A DNA stretch of 64,000 nucleotides. Origin: an uncultured Roseicyclus sp. Its GTDB lineage: Bacteria; Pseudomonadota; Alphaproteobacteria; Rhodobacterales; Rhodobacteraceae. Below, in pieces: positions 52,704-61,507 of the stretch (its first letter is position 1; each line of letters begins with the position of its first letter). The notes below the pieces were generated by a model, which saw nothing but the letters and a program-made list of their open reading frames with translations, was not told the origin of the DNA and ran no database searches. The DNA lies in the NCBI GenBank assembly GCA_947489665.1, contig CANLEH010000001.1, positions 1,088,501 through 1,152,500 of the forward strand, read 5' to 3'. A program made the position numbers and the translations under genes.

Positions 52704-54188
52704 GTGCAAAAAACGCTCACGCTTGGGCTCTGCGCGATGCTGGTTGCATTGGCAGGCTGTGGTCAGAACGCGTCATCTCGTGCAACGGATGATCGATTGG
52801 CCGGACTTCTCGCAAATGGTGTCGATGCAGATCGCTTGGCCCGCGCCGATGACCGCGCCGGACGCGCCTTCGACCGCCGCGATGCGGACGGCCTGGCCGA
52901 GGATTTTGCGCCTGACACTGCGCCGCCTGCAGGTGATGCCGACATCACGCAATTGCTGGCCTTCGCACAGACCCGAAACACAACCATCGGGCGCGCCGCA
53001 CAGCAGATCAATCGCGCAGATGCGGAACGTTTGAACGCCATCTACGGCTACCTCCCGCAGATCAGCGCTTCGGCCACCTATGCCCAGAACCAGCAGGAAG
53101 TGATCGAAAGCGACAATGCCGTCTTCCAACTGGGGCGCGCAGATTACCCATCGATCGACGCCTCGGTCGAATTGGCGCAGCCGATCTTCGATCTCAGCCG
53201 CATTTACGGCATCCAGCTGGCCAACACCGCCCGCACCGCGTCCGAGGTTGCCTATATCGCAACCGTTCAGGACGTGATGTTCGAGGTTTTCGATACCTAT
53301 CTGCAGGCCGTTCAGGCCCGCAATACGGTCACGGTTCTGGGCCAGCAACGCGCACTTCTGCAAAGCCAGATTAGCGCGGAATCCGCGCGCGAAAGCGCTG
53401 GTGTGTCGGGGCGCGCGGCGGTGAACGCACTCCGCGTTGAAGTTGCCGATCTGGGCCTCGATCTGGCACAGGCCACCCTGCGTTACGAAGGATTGCTGGG
53501 GGATCTCAGCCGCCTGACCGGTGTGCAGGTCTCCGGCGTCAGCAGCCCGCGCGCACCAAGCGGCGTCTTCGGGACCGAACGCCGTGTCAGTGTCGATCAA
53601 GCCATAGCCTCCGCGGGTGACAACAATCCTCGATTGCTTGAGGCGCTGGTAGAGGTCGCCGAAGGCGATATCCGCAGGCGCCAGGCCATCGCCGCCGACT
53701 TCTCGCCCGTACTCACGGCCTTCGCTCGCTACGTCTATGAAGATCGCGATGCCAGCCGCTTTGGCGGCGGGTCCGTCTCGGCGGATACGGTCTACGGGGT
53801 CCGGCTGGTTGTGCCGATCTTCAACGCCCGGGGCGAAGGTCGCGAAAACCTGACAGCGCGCGTCGACTTCCGCGACGCCCTGATCCAGTATCAGTCGGTC
53901 CAACGGGAACTGGCCACTGACATCGCCAACACCCATCAGCGCATGACGGCCTCGGCCGCATCCTTGGGATCCGCGCAAAGCTCGCTCGGCAATCTCAACG
54001 CCATCGTCGCGTCCGAGCGGACATTGGTAAATGCCGGCGAAAGCGAGGAATACCTCGTCGCCTCCCTCCGCGCACAAGCCCTTGGCGCGCAAGAGCGTGT
54101 GAACTTCTACCAGATCGAATATTTGCGGGCGTGGGCGCGGTTCGAATACCTCTCCGGTCTCAACCTCGCAGACCGGTTGGCCCGATGA
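52704..54188 (+). CDS. TolC-like outer membrane lipoprotein
   Basis: A 494-residue protein from a GTG at 52704 with GGGGGG upstream; a GTG at 52662 would add 14 residues but lacks a ribosome site. The N-terminus QKTLTLGLCAMLVALAGC is a lipoprotein signal with lipobox L-A-G-C. An Asp/Arg-rich linker of about 60 residues follows, then OEP-type coiled coils (DVMFEVFDTYLQAVQARNTVTVLGQQRALLQSQI, and LGSAQSSLGNLNAIVASERTLVNAGE). It should form an outer membrane channel. Its TGA overlaps the next ATG (ATGA), so it is coupled to the adaptor. Confidence 0.85.
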   Translation: MQKTLTLGLCAMLVALAGCGQNASSRATDDRLAGLLANGVDADRLARADDRAGRAFDRRDADGLAEDFAPDTAPPAGDADITQLLAFAQTRNTTIGRAAQQINRADAERLNAIYGYLPQISASATYAQNQQEVIESDNAVFQLGRADYPSIDASVELAQPIFDLSRIYGIQLANTARTASEVAYIATVQDVMFEVFDTYLQAVQARNTVTVLGQQRALLQSQISAESARESAGVSGRAAVNALRVEVADLGLDLAQATLRYEGLLGDLSRLTGVQVSGVSSPRAPSGVFGTERRVSVDQAIASAGDNNPRLLEALVEVAEGDIRRRQAIAADFSPVLTAFARYVYEDRDASRFGGGSVSADTVYGVRLVVPIFNARGEGRENLTARVDFRDALIQYQSVQRELATDIANTHQRMTASAASLGSAQSSLGNLNAIVASERTLVNAGESEEYLVASLRAQALGAQERVNFYQIEYLRAWARFEYLSGLNLADRLAR

Positions 54189-54973
54189 AGGCGCTCACCC
54201 TGGGCGTCGCACTCGGGGCTGCGTCGGCCTGCGCGGGCCTGGCGCAGACGCAGATGCCTGTGAACTGCACGGTCAGCCCCGCCCAGACCATCGAGTTGAG
54301 CGCGCCTGTAGCCGGTGTCGTGGCCGAGGTCAGCGTGGCGCGCGGCCAACACGTCTCCGCAGGCGACGTCATCCTGCGCCTTGATGATGATCTGGCCCGG
54401 GGCGAGGCCGCCATCGCGCGCGAACAGGCGGCCTTTGTCGGGGCAATCACCGCCGCCCAAGCCCAGGTCGCCAGCCTTTCGGCCCGCCGCGACCGCCTGC
54501 AAAACGCCCTCAACCAACGCGCCATCCCCCAGGCCGATTTCGACGCACTGGTGTTGGAGCTGGAGCTTGCCGAAATCACGCTGGAGCGGGAGTTGAGCAA
54601 TCAGCAATTGCTGCTTTTGCAGGCTGCGCAGGCTGAGTTGCTTGTCGAAAAGCTCGTCATCACCAGCCCGATTGACGCTGTCATCGGCGAAGACCTGATC
54701 GCCCCGGGCGAGGCCACCACTGGCCGCCCGCTGGCCACGCTCTACTCGGTCGGCCCCGCGCGGGTCGAAGCTTTTGTTCCCGTGCCTCTGCTCGATGAGG
54801 TTCTGGAGGCCGAAAGCGTCTCGGTCACGCAGCCCGGCACGGACCTGAGCTTTGCCGTGACGCTCGATTATGTGGCCCCCGTGGCCAACCTCTCTTCAAA
54901 CACGATCGCGGCCTATTTCACGCTCGATGAGGATGGAATGCGCCCAGGATCGACATGCAGGCTGGTCTACTGA
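54185..54973 (+). CDS. Small periplasmic adaptor (HlyD/RND membrane-fusion type)
   Basis: A 262-residue protein from the ATG at 54185, overlapping the TolC-like stop by four bases. The signal peptide is MKALTLGVALGAASACAGLA. The mature protein has a lipoyl half (SAPVAGVVAEVSVARGQHVSAGDVILRLDDD), a coiled coil of about 70 residues, the returning half (VITSPIDAVIGEDLIAPGEATTG) and a beta barrel. It lacks a membrane helix, so it is secreted into the periplasm. It probably joins the TolC-like channel to an inner membrane partner such as the HlyD/M50 proteins on the opposite strand. Confidence 0.85.
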   Translation: MKALTLGVALGAASACAGLAQTQMPVNCTVSPAQTIELSAPVAGVVAEVSVARGQHVSAGDVILRLDDDLARGEAAIAREQAAFVGAITAAQAQVASLSARRDRLQNALNQRAIPQADFDALVLELELAEITLERELSNQQLLLLQAAQAELLVEKLVITSPIDAVIGEDLIAPGEATTGRPLATLYSVGPARVEAFVPVPLLDEVLEAESVSVTQPGTDLSFAVTLDYVAPVANLSSNTIAAYFTLDEDGMRPGSTCRLVY

Positions 54974-56085
54974 TGGCGCGCGTTCTGAACTCCACGCTCT
55001 TGGCCGCATCCATCGCGATGTGCACCACCGGTGCCATCGCGCAAGACGGCGATGCGAGTGCCTTTTTCACCGCGTCCCTCGGTTACAGCGCCGAACGCGG
55101 CGCGCTTGCCGATGCCGGGCTGACCGCGCGCGGGCTCTTCTCAGGCCTGCTTGATCTCAGCCTGCGCGGCGCGTGGGAGGAGGATGGGCGCGAGCTTTCG
55201 GCCGTCGCACGCAGCGCAGATGGCGTCCCCATTCCGGGCCTCAACCGCGATGCCCGTCTCAGGTTCGCGCTCAGCCACAGGCTGACCGATTGGGACGACG
55301 CGGATTTCGCCAGTCAGCGCACAACGTTCTCCGCCGGTCTGGAAGCCGCCGCCGGGGCCCATGGCGCGCTCTGGGCGGATTACTTTATCTACGAAGATGT
55401 CATCGAGGATGTCGTGCCAACGACCTCGTCTCTTATCGCCGCCGAGGCGGGCACGCGCCGGGCCTACGGTGTGGCGCTTGGCTGGCAAAACGACACGACA
55501 GACCACCCCTTCGCCCCGCGTGATGGCCACAGGCTGGAGGCTGAGCTGCGCTTCGCCGGGCTGGGGGGCGATGCGCAATGGGCGGCGTTTGGGTTCAACG
55601 GCGCATATTACATGCCGGTTGGCGACGCCGCGCGCTTGCGCCTGGGCGGCATTGCAGGGATCGCGCAAGGTCAGGACGGCGACAGCCTGCGCATCACCGA
55701 ACGCGCCTTCCTGTCCGCCGATCTACCCCGTGGTTTCGCGCCGCGCGGCATCGGTCCGCGCGACCTGACCACCGACACCGCACTGGGTGGGGAACGCTAC
55801 GCCGCCATTTCGCTCGATTTCGCGCGCCCCCTTGGTGAGATCGGGAACACCGCCTTGCAGGGGCATCTCTTTACCGAGGCGGGCTCCGTCTGGTCACTGG
55901 AAAACACGGCCCTGACCCCGGCCGGGACGGTCGATGACAGCTTCTCCCTGCGCTCCAGCGTCGGCGTCGCGCTCTCCACTCAGACAGAGATTGGCGTGTT
56001 CGAGGTCTACCTCGCCCACCCGGTGCAGCAGGAAAGCTATGACGTAACCCAGACCTTCGGCCTGTCGCTTTCCCTGGATTTCTAG
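54973..56085 (+). CDS. Omp85-like outer membrane beta-barrel without POTRA domains
   Basis: A 370-residue protein from the ATG at 54973, overlapping the adaptor stop by one base (TGATG). A Sec signal ends near T-G-A-I-A-Q. The body consists of alternating amphipathic strands. The last 140 residues match the surface-antigen end of Omp85 proteins: LPRGFAPRGIGPRD (loop-6 R-G-F), LGGERYAAISLDFARPLG, FTEAGSVWSLEN, SLRSSVGVAL, and a final strand ending in Phe (LSLSLDF). No POTRA repeats precede the barrel. A role in surface delivery of the giant protein is inferred from position. Confidence 0.75.
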   Translation: MARVLNSTLLAASIAMCTTGAIAQDGDASAFFTASLGYSAERGALADAGLTARGLFSGLLDLSLRGAWEEDGRELSAVARSADGVPIPGLNRDARLRFALSHRLTDWDDADFASQRTTFSAGLEAAAGAHGALWADYFIYEDVIEDVVPTTSSLIAAEAGTRRAYGVALGWQNDTTDHPFAPRDGHRLEAELRFAGLGGDAQWAAFGFNGAYYMPVGDAARLRLGGIAGIAQGQDGDSLRITERAFLSADLPRGFAPRGIGPRDLTTDTALGGERYAAISLDFARPLGEIGNTALQGHLFTEAGSVWSLENTALTPAGTVDDSFSLRSSVGVALSTQTEIGVFEVYLAHPVQQESYDVTQTFGLSLSLDF

Positions 56086-56089
56086 GCCG

Positions 56090-57481
56090 CTAACCGTCCG
56101 CCCACGGCCCATGCTGGCCGCTTTTGCCGGTGTCCAGCCGCGCAAACCCGTGCAGGCCGAAGAAATCGCGCTGTCCCTGGATCATGTTCGCCGTCCCGCG
56201 CGCCAGACGCATGGTGTCGAAATAGCCCAAAGCGGCGCTCATCGCCGGCACTGGCAGGCCCGAGGCGCTGGCCTTGACCACCACCTCCCGCAGCGCGCCC
56301 ACCGTGTCCGACAGGATGCCAGCGAAGTAGGGCGCTTCCATCAGGGTCTTGCCCGGCGCAACCTCAAACGCTTCCGCCATATCGTCCAGCATGGCCGAGC
56401 GGATGATGCACCCCGCCCGCCAATTGCGCGCCACGTCCTCGCGCATCAGGGACCAGTCAAAGGCCTGCGCGGCGGCCCGAAGCATGTCGAAGCCCTGCGT
56501 ATAGCAAAGCACCTTGCCGCAAGTCAGCGCCGCCTCCAGCGCCTCTTCCGTCAGCTCAAGCTTGCCCGCACCGCCAAAGGTCTCGGCCAACGTCGCGCGC
56601 AAATCACGCTTGGCTGACATGTTGCGGGCCGACACGGCAGCCTCAATCACCGGGATCGGCGTACCCAGATGCTGCGCCTCGATCGCGGTCCAGCGCCCCG
56701 TGCCCTTCTGGCCCGCCGCATCGACGATCACGTCCAGAAGCGGGCCATCCGTTGCCGCATCATGGGCGGCGGCCACCTTGGCAGAAATCTCGATCAGGTA
56801 GGACGAAAGCCGCCCCGCATTCCAACGTTCAAAGACCGGCGCGATATCGGGGGCGGCCCTGCCCATCCCGTCGCGCATCAACCCGTAGGTCTCCGCGATC
56901 AACTGCATATCGGCATATTCGATGCCGTTATGGACGGCCTTTACGAAATGCCCCGCGCCGGTCTCGCCCAGAAGCGCCGCGCAGGGCGCGCCCTCGAATT
57001 TTGCCGAAATCGCGGTCAGCACCGGCTCCACCCGCGCCCAATGGGCTGGATCGCCACCGCCCATGATGGCCGGGCCATGGCGCGCACCTTCTTCCCCGCC
57101 GGACACGCCGATACCCAGGAAAGGCCGATCCAGCGTGTCCATCCGGCGCATCGTGTCGCGGAAATTGGCGTTGCCCGCGTCAATGATCAGATCGTCGTCC
57201 TCAAGGTAGGGGTCCAGCGCCGCGATCTGCTCGTCCACCGGATCGCCAGCAGGCACCATCAAGATGATCGCGCGCGGACCTTTGAGTGCGGCGGCAAAGT
57301 CCTCAAGGCTGTCACATCCCACAACCCGATCGCTCAGATCGCCGGCCTCTTCCACAAAGGCGTGCGTCTTTTCCGTGGTGCGGTTGAACACCGCCACGGT
57401 AAAGCCCTTTTCCGCAATGTTGAGCGCCAGGGCCGAACCCATTGTGCCCAATCCGATCAATCCGATATCTGCCGCAGCCAT
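56090..57481 (-). CDS. gnd: 6-phosphogluconate dehydrogenase (decarboxylating)
   Basis: A 463-residue enzyme from the ATG at 57481, behind GGAGGG. It converts 6-phosphogluconate to ribulose-5-phosphate with NADP reduction. Visible features: the dinucleotide motif GLIGLGTMGSALALNIAEKG, IIDAGNANFRDT, GVSGGEEGARHGPAIMGGG, the catalytic G-H-F-V-K-A-V-H-N-G-I-E-Y and the C-terminal R-D-F-F-G-L-H-G-F. Full length. Convergent with the Omp85-like gene, with only four bases between the stops. Confidence 0.95.
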   Translation of the reverse strand: MAAADIGLIGLGTMGSALALNIAEKGFTVAVFNRTTEKTHAFVEEAGDLSDRVVGCDSLEDFAAALKGPRAIILMVPAGDPVDEQIAALDPYLEDDDLIIDAGNANFRDTMRRMDTLDRPFLGIGVSGGEEGARHGPAIMGGGDPAHWARVEPVLTAISAKFEGAPCAALLGETGAGHFVKAVHNGIEYADMQLIAETYGLMRDGMGRAAPDIAPVFERWNAGRLSSYLIEISAKVAAAHDAATDGPLLDVIVDAAGQKGTGRWTAIEAQHLGTPIPVIEAAVSARNMSAKRDLRATLAETFGGAGKLELTEEALEAALTCGKVLCYTQGFDMLRAAAQAFDWSLMREDVARNWRAGCIIRSAMLDDMAEAFEVAPGKTLMEAPYFAGILSDTVGALREVVVKASASGLPVPAMSAALGYFDTMRLARGTANMIQGQRDFFGLHGFARLDTGKSGQHGPWADG

Positions 57482-57546
57482 GATGCCCTCCGTCGTGTGT
57501 GTCCCAACCTGTGCATCTCGCGGGCATAAAACCACCCCCGGAAACG

Positions 57547-57576
57547 AAAAACGCGCCCTGCAGAGGGGCGCGTTTT
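57547..57576 (-). terminator. Intrinsic terminator of the DUF6280 gene
   Basis: On the minus strand AAAACGCGCCC pairs with GGGCGCGTTTT across a 7-base loop and runs into TTTTT. It lies about 60 bases after the DUF6280 stop and ahead of gnd, which therefore needs its own promoter. The stem could also work weakly on the plus strand. Confidence 0.75.
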
Positions 57577-57637
57577 CGAAGCTGGCAGCTTGTGTCGTGT
57601 GCGATCAGGCGGTCTCAAGCCTGAAACGCTTGCTTGA

Positions 57638-57949
57638 TCAGGCGGCTTCAGCCTGATTGCGGCGTTCACTTTCCTCACGGCTGAGCGCGACAGAGGTGCG
57701 TACACCATTGCCCACGAACGCCATCAGGCCGTTCACAACCCGCTCATTGGGGTCGATACCGGCGCAGGACAGAACTTCGCGCCCATCGCGCGAGCGTGCC
57801 CAACGGGCAATCTGCTCTGGCCCGTTACCGTATTTCTTGTCGTCAGCGATTGCATCGTCCAACGCCGCCAGAACCACAGCCGCAAACAACTTGCGTGCGC
57901 GTGTGCCCTGTTCGAAGTTGAAGGCCGTGCCATCAACGAAATCCCGCAT
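57638..57949 (-). CDS. DUF6280 small conserved protein
   Basis: A 103-residue protein from the ATG at 57949 (AAGGA six bases upstream). The sequence MRDFVDGTAFNFEQGTRARK and the block A-R-S-R-D-G-R-E-V-L-S-C-A-G-I are those of a small, strongly conserved alphaproteobacterial family (DUF6280), usually found beside efp. Function unknown. The long open frame upstream to 58249 lies antisense to the efp start and is not counted. Confidence 0.8.
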   Translation of the reverse strand: MRDFVDGTAFNFEQGTRARKLFAAVVLAALDDAIADDKKYGNGPEQIARWARSRDGREVLSCAGIDPNERVVNGLMAFVGNGVRTSVALSREESERRNQAEAA

Positions 57950-58138
57950 TTCGTATCCTTCTTTTTGCTCTTGCATTTTCGGCGTGCCGCTCGGTATGCC
58001 CGGATTCTGTGCAGTTGTGTGATGCGAATTTCGCATGTGTGGTATTCGCCAGGCGCATAGCTTGGCGGAAATCTGCACTTTTTCCGGTGTATGGACACCC
58101 CTCCAACGCCCAGATATAGGTCGCGTCAACAAATTCTC

Positions 58139-58160
58139 AAGGTTTTGCCAAGGTTTTGCC
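58139..58160 (+). repeat. Tandem AAGGTTTTGCC duplication before efp
   Basis: Two exact copies of AAGGTTTTGCC end two bases before the efp ATG. Each has an AAGG that could serve as the ribosome-binding core; only the second, about 10 bases from the ATG, is well spaced. Confidence 0.7.
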
Positions 58161-58162
58161 AC

Positions 58163-58726
58163 ATGCCCAAAATTAACGGAAACGAGATTCGGCCAGGCAA
58201 CGTCCTCGAACACAATGACGGACTCTGGGCCGCCGTTAAGGTGGATCATGTAAAGCCCGGGAAGGGCGGTGCATTTGCGCAGGTCGAACTGCGCAACCTT
58301 CGTAACGGGTCAAAACTTAACGAAAGGTTTAGATCCGCGGACAAAGTCGAGCGCGTCCGGCTGGAGCAAAAAGACCAGCAATTCCTGTATGAGAATGACG
58401 GCATGCTCGTTTTCATGGACTCTGAGACTTATGAACAGATCGAGCTTCCCGCGGAGCTTCTCGGCGAACGCCGCCCGTTCCTGCAGGACGGCATGACCAT
58501 CGTGGTGGAATTCTACGAGGAAGAGGCGCTGAACGCGACCTTGCCCCAAAAGGTCGTCTGCAAGGTGGTTGAGACGGAGCCGGTGGTCAAAGGCCAGACG
58601 GCTGCAAATTCCTTCAAGCCCGCCATCCTCGACAATGGGGTTAAGGTCTCGGTCCCGCCCTTCGTGGGTCAGGACGAAGACATCGTCGTGAACACCGAGA
58701 CAATGGAATACTCGGAACGCGCCTAG
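58163..58726 (+). CDS. efp: Translation elongation factor P
   Basis: A 187-residue protein from the ATG at 58163. EF-P relieves ribosome stalling at proline runs. The KOW-like N-terminal domain carries Lys34 in [12 protein letters not shown], the lysylation-type modification site; two OB domains follow, with the signature [19 protein letters not shown] at the C-terminus. No modification enzyme gene is in the window. A tandem 11-base duplication occupies its ribosome-binding region. Its TAG overlaps the rhomboid stop on the other strand. Confidence 0.95.
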   Translation: MPKINGNEIRPGNVLEHNDGLWAAVKVDHVKPGKGGAFAQVELRNLRNGSKLNERFRSADKVERVRLEQKDQQFLYENDGMLVFMDSETYEQIELPAELLGERRPFLQDGMTIVVEFYEEEALNATLPQKVVCKVVETEPVVKGQTAANSFKPAILDNGVKVSVPPFVGQDEDIVVNTETMEYSERA

Positions 58727-59574
58727 CGCCCGCCTGACCAGGGCCCTTTGGGACCACGCCGCTGACCCGCACGCGGCACGCGGCCCAAATCCGATAGCGG
58801 GCGATCCATCCCCTGCGCAGAGCGCACGCGCCGAATGCGCGGGATCCCGGACCGTCGCCGCTCCACGCGATACTCCACCTCTTCATGCGGCGGCTTGCCG
58901 CCAAAGGCGCCCCAATACGACCGTCCACCGCGGCGCAAAAACAGCGGAAATGTCAGCACGACGCCCACGATAAAGCCACCCGCATGGGCCCAATAGGCGA
59001 CCCCGCCTCCCAACACGTCCATCTGCAAGCCGCTGACAAGCTGCAAGGCAAACCACAGCCCCAGCATCAACCAGGCCGGGATCGTGAAGATCTTGATGAA
59101 CACCACCAGCAAAACCAGCACATCAATCCGCGCCCGGGGGAACATCAGCAGATAGCCCCCCATCACAGCCGCAATCGCACCCGACGCGCCCACCATCGGA
59201 ATGGACGATCCCGGATCGGCCATCATCTGCCCGAACGCGGCCCCAAGCCCGCCCAGCAGATAGAAGACCGCAAAGCCGATATGGCCCATCAGGTCCTCCA
59301 AATTGTCGCCGAAGATATACAGAAACAGCATATTGCCGATCAGGTGCATCCACCCGCCATGCAGGAACATATGGGTGATCAGCCCGCTTCGGTTGATCCC
59401 CTCCGCCACGTTCCCCGGCACCAGGCCCCAGTCTCGGTAAAACGCCGTCAGCTCGATCTCGCTGCCCGACAGGCCGGGAAAATAGCTCAGGAAGATCACG
59501 ACATTCGCCACGATCAGCGTCCAGGTCACAAAAGGGGTGCGGTTGGATGGATTGTGGTCGCGAATTGGAAACAT
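58723..59574 (-). CDS. Rhomboid-family intramembrane serine protease
   Basis: A 283-residue protein from the ATG at 59574. Six or seven membrane helices carry the rhomboid signatures: [22 protein letters not shown], the catalytic Ser in [13 protein letters not shown] (about residue 130) and the catalytic His in [10 protein letters not shown] (about 196). The last 60 residues are a basic, Arg-rich cytoplasmic tail. It cleaves membrane protein substrates; none is indicated here. Its stop TAG lies within the CTAG that also ends efp. Confidence 0.92.
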   Translation of the reverse strand: MFPIRDHNPSNRTPFVTWTLIVANVVIFLSYFPGLSGSEIELTAFYRDWGLVPGNVAEGINRSGLITHMFLHGGWMHLIGNMLFLYIFGDNLEDLMGHIGFAVFYLLGGLGAAFGQMMADPGSSIPMVGASGAIAAVMGGYLLMFPRARIDVLVLLVVFIKIFTIPAWLMLGLWFALQLVSGLQMDVLGGGVAYWAHAGGFIVGVVLTFPLFLRRGGRSYWGAFGGKPPHEEVEYRVERRRSGIPRIRRVRSAQGMDRPLSDLGRVPRAGQRRGPKGPWSGGR

Positions 59575-59893
59575 GTGCGCAACGTCGGGTCTGTGGCGCG
59601 GCGGGTCAAGGGGGCGCGCAGGCGTCACCCACCTGCCCGGGGCTACGCCCGTTCGTGCCTTGAACGGTCCCCCAGACCGATCAGCGCCTTTGGCGCACCG
59701 GCTCTCACCCCACCCGTTCCGCCTCCGCGCCCGGTTGCACGTCACCTGCAGTGGGCAATACTCGCCGGGAAAAGGCGTCTTTCAGGTATTTGGGACCAGT
59801 GGAAGACAGGGACACGGCTCTTTGATCGGCAGGGTCCTTTCCGCGCCGGTCGCTTTGCGATACGCCCGCAGGGGCAGCGATTGGAGGCACAAG
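59575..59893. other. Gene-free spacer with dispersed repeat
   Basis: About 320 bases between divergent genes (rhomboid and the thiamine enzyme). Apart from the repeat at 59784 and a GGAGG ribosome site at 59883-59887, I see no gene or clear operator. Reading frames here have no recognisable protein character. Confidence 0.5.
59784..59811. repeat. Dispersed 28-bp intergenic repeat, copy 2
   Basis: AGGTATTTGGGACCAGTGG continuing with AAGACAGGG, differing from copy 1 at 15473 at three positions (TT/GG at 9-10, A/G at 16). This copy lacks the long GC hairpins and T-run of the first. Confidence 0.6.
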
Positions 59894-61507
59894 ATGGCGG
59901 AATTCAGGGCAGCGGATCTGGTGGCGCGCAGGCTATATGAGGCCGGGTGCCGCCACGCCTTCGGGATGCCGGGTGGTGAGGTGCTGACCCTCGTGGATGC
60001 GCTGGAAAAGGCGGGCATCGCCTTTCATCTCGTCAAGCACGAGAATGCGGGCGGTTTCATGGCGGAGGCCGTCCATCACGTCGACGGCGCGCCCGCGATC
60101 CTCGTGGCCACCGTTGGCCCCGGCCTGATGAACGCGGTCAACGTCGTCGCCAATGCCGAACAGGACCGCGTACCGATGGTTGTGCTGACCGGCTGCCTTG
60201 ATGCCGATGAGGCGCTGACCTACACCCATCAGGTGCTCGACCACCGCGCCGTGCTGGATCCGATCACCAAGGCCAGCTTCACGCTGACCGCCGGAGAGGC
60301 CGACACGATCGCCGACAAGGCTGTCTCCATCGCGCTTGAGCGTCGGCAAGGTCCCGTCCTCATCGATGTGCCCATCGCCGTCGCCGATGCGCCTGCGACC
60401 CCCAAGGGCCGCCGCCGCGTGCCCCCAAGCCCCGTCGCGCCTGCGGGCGAGAAGTTCAAGCTCGTCCGCGATTGGCTGGCTGGTGCCGAACGGCCTCTCA
60501 TCGTCGCGGGCCTCGACGTCCTGGCCGACGATGCCGCGCCCGCCTTGCAAGCCTTCGCCGAACACTTCGAAATCCCCGTGGTGACAACCTACAAAGCGAA
60601 AGGTGTCCTGCCCGAAGATCACCCGCTTGCCCTGGGCGGCGCGGGCCTGTCACCGCTGGCCGACACGCACCTCCTGCCGCTGGTCAAACAGGCCGATGTG
60701 ATCTTCCTCGTCGGCTACGACCCGATTGAGATGCGCCCTGGCTGGAGGGAAATCTGGGATGTCACCAAGCAATGCGTCGTCGATATCCAGGCCGTCGAGA
60801 ACGACCATTACATGCATCAGGCCGGGATCAGCTTCACCTGCCATATCGGGGCAGCGCTTGAGGCTATGATGGATGTCAAACAGGCCACCACCCGCTGGCG
60901 GGGGGATGAGCCGACCGCCGCCAAGGCCGCCCTCGCGCAGGCCTTCCCGCAAGACGACGCTTGGGGCCCCGCCGGCGTCATCGCCGAAGCCCGCGCGGCC
61001 CTTCCACCTGAAACCCGCATCAGCATCGACAGCGGCGCGCATCGCATCCTGCTCTCCCAGATGTGGCAGGCCCCTTACCCCAAGGCCGTCATCCAATCCT
61101 CAGGCCTCTGCACTATGGGTTGCGCTGTGCCGATGGCGATTGGCCTGGCCCTGGCCGAACCCGATCGCCCCGCCGTGGCCTTTGTCGGCGATGGCGGCTT
61201 CCTGATGAGCCCCGGTGATCTGACCACCGCCGCCGAACTGGGCCTCAAACCCATCATCATCACCTTCGTCGATGCCTCCCTCGCGCTGATCGAGAAGAAA
61301 CAACGTGAACGGCAGCTGACCAATGCAGGCGTTGATTTTGAGCATCGCCACGACTTCGCCGGGATGGGCCGCGCCATGGGCGGGGCCGGGGTCGACGTCA
61401 CCAACCGGGCAGAACTGCGCGCCGCCATTGAAGCGGCACTCAAGGCCGATACCTTCACCGTGATTGCCGCCAAGATCGACCGCGGAGGCTATGATGGCCG
61501 CATCTAA
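59894..61507 (+). CDS. Thiamine-diphosphate-dependent enzyme (acetolactate synthase-like)
   Basis: A 537-residue protein from the ATG at 59894, with GGAGG upstream. The N-terminal GMPGGEVLTLVDAL and Glu50 in KHENAGGFMAEA are the pyrimidine-binding site with the catalytic glutamate. The central FAD/nucleotide-like domain follows, then the ThDP pyrophosphate motif GDGGFLMSPGDLTTAAEL. The usual terminal N-N of that motif is replaced by V-D-A-S, as in a subgroup of unassigned decarboxylase or synthase homologues. The reaction is uncertain. It overlaps the CoA-transferase start by 14 bases, so the two probably act in one pathway. Confidence 0.85.
   Translation: MAEFRAADLVARRLYEAGCRHAFGMPGGEVLTLVDALEKAGIAFHLVKHENAGGFMAEAVHHVDGAPAILVATVGPGLMNAVNVVANAEQDRVPMVVLTGCLDADEALTYTHQVLDHRAVLDPITKASFTLTAGEADTIADKAVSIALERRQGPVLIDVPIAVADAPATPKGRRRVPPSPVAPAGEKFKLVRDWLAGAERPLIVAGLDVLADDAAPALQAFAEHFEIPVVTTYKAKGVLPEDHPLALGGAGLSPLADTHLLPLVKQADVIFLVGYDPIEMRPGWREIWDVTKQCVVDIQAVENDHYMHQAGISFTCHIGAALEAMMDVKQATTRWRGDEPTAAKAALAQAFPQDDAWGPAGVIAEARAALPPETRISIDSGAHRILLSQMWQAPYPKAVIQSSGLCTMGCAVPMAIGLALAEPDRPAVAFVGDGGFLMSPGDLTTAAELGLKPIIITFVDASLALIEKKQRERQLTNAGVDFEHRHDFAGMGRAMGGAGVDVTNRAELRAAIEAALKADTFTVIAAKIDRGGYDGRI

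Noticed and set aside
36542-56085. Conventional type I secretion locus
   Set aside because: Adaptors and a TolC-like channel are present, but no ABC transporter ATPase (Walker A or LSGGQ) is found in any gene of the region.
57950-58249. N-terminal extension of the DUF6280 gene
   Set aside because: It runs antisense through the efp leader and start, while the ATG at 57949 has a well-placed AAGGA and the family's usual N-terminus.
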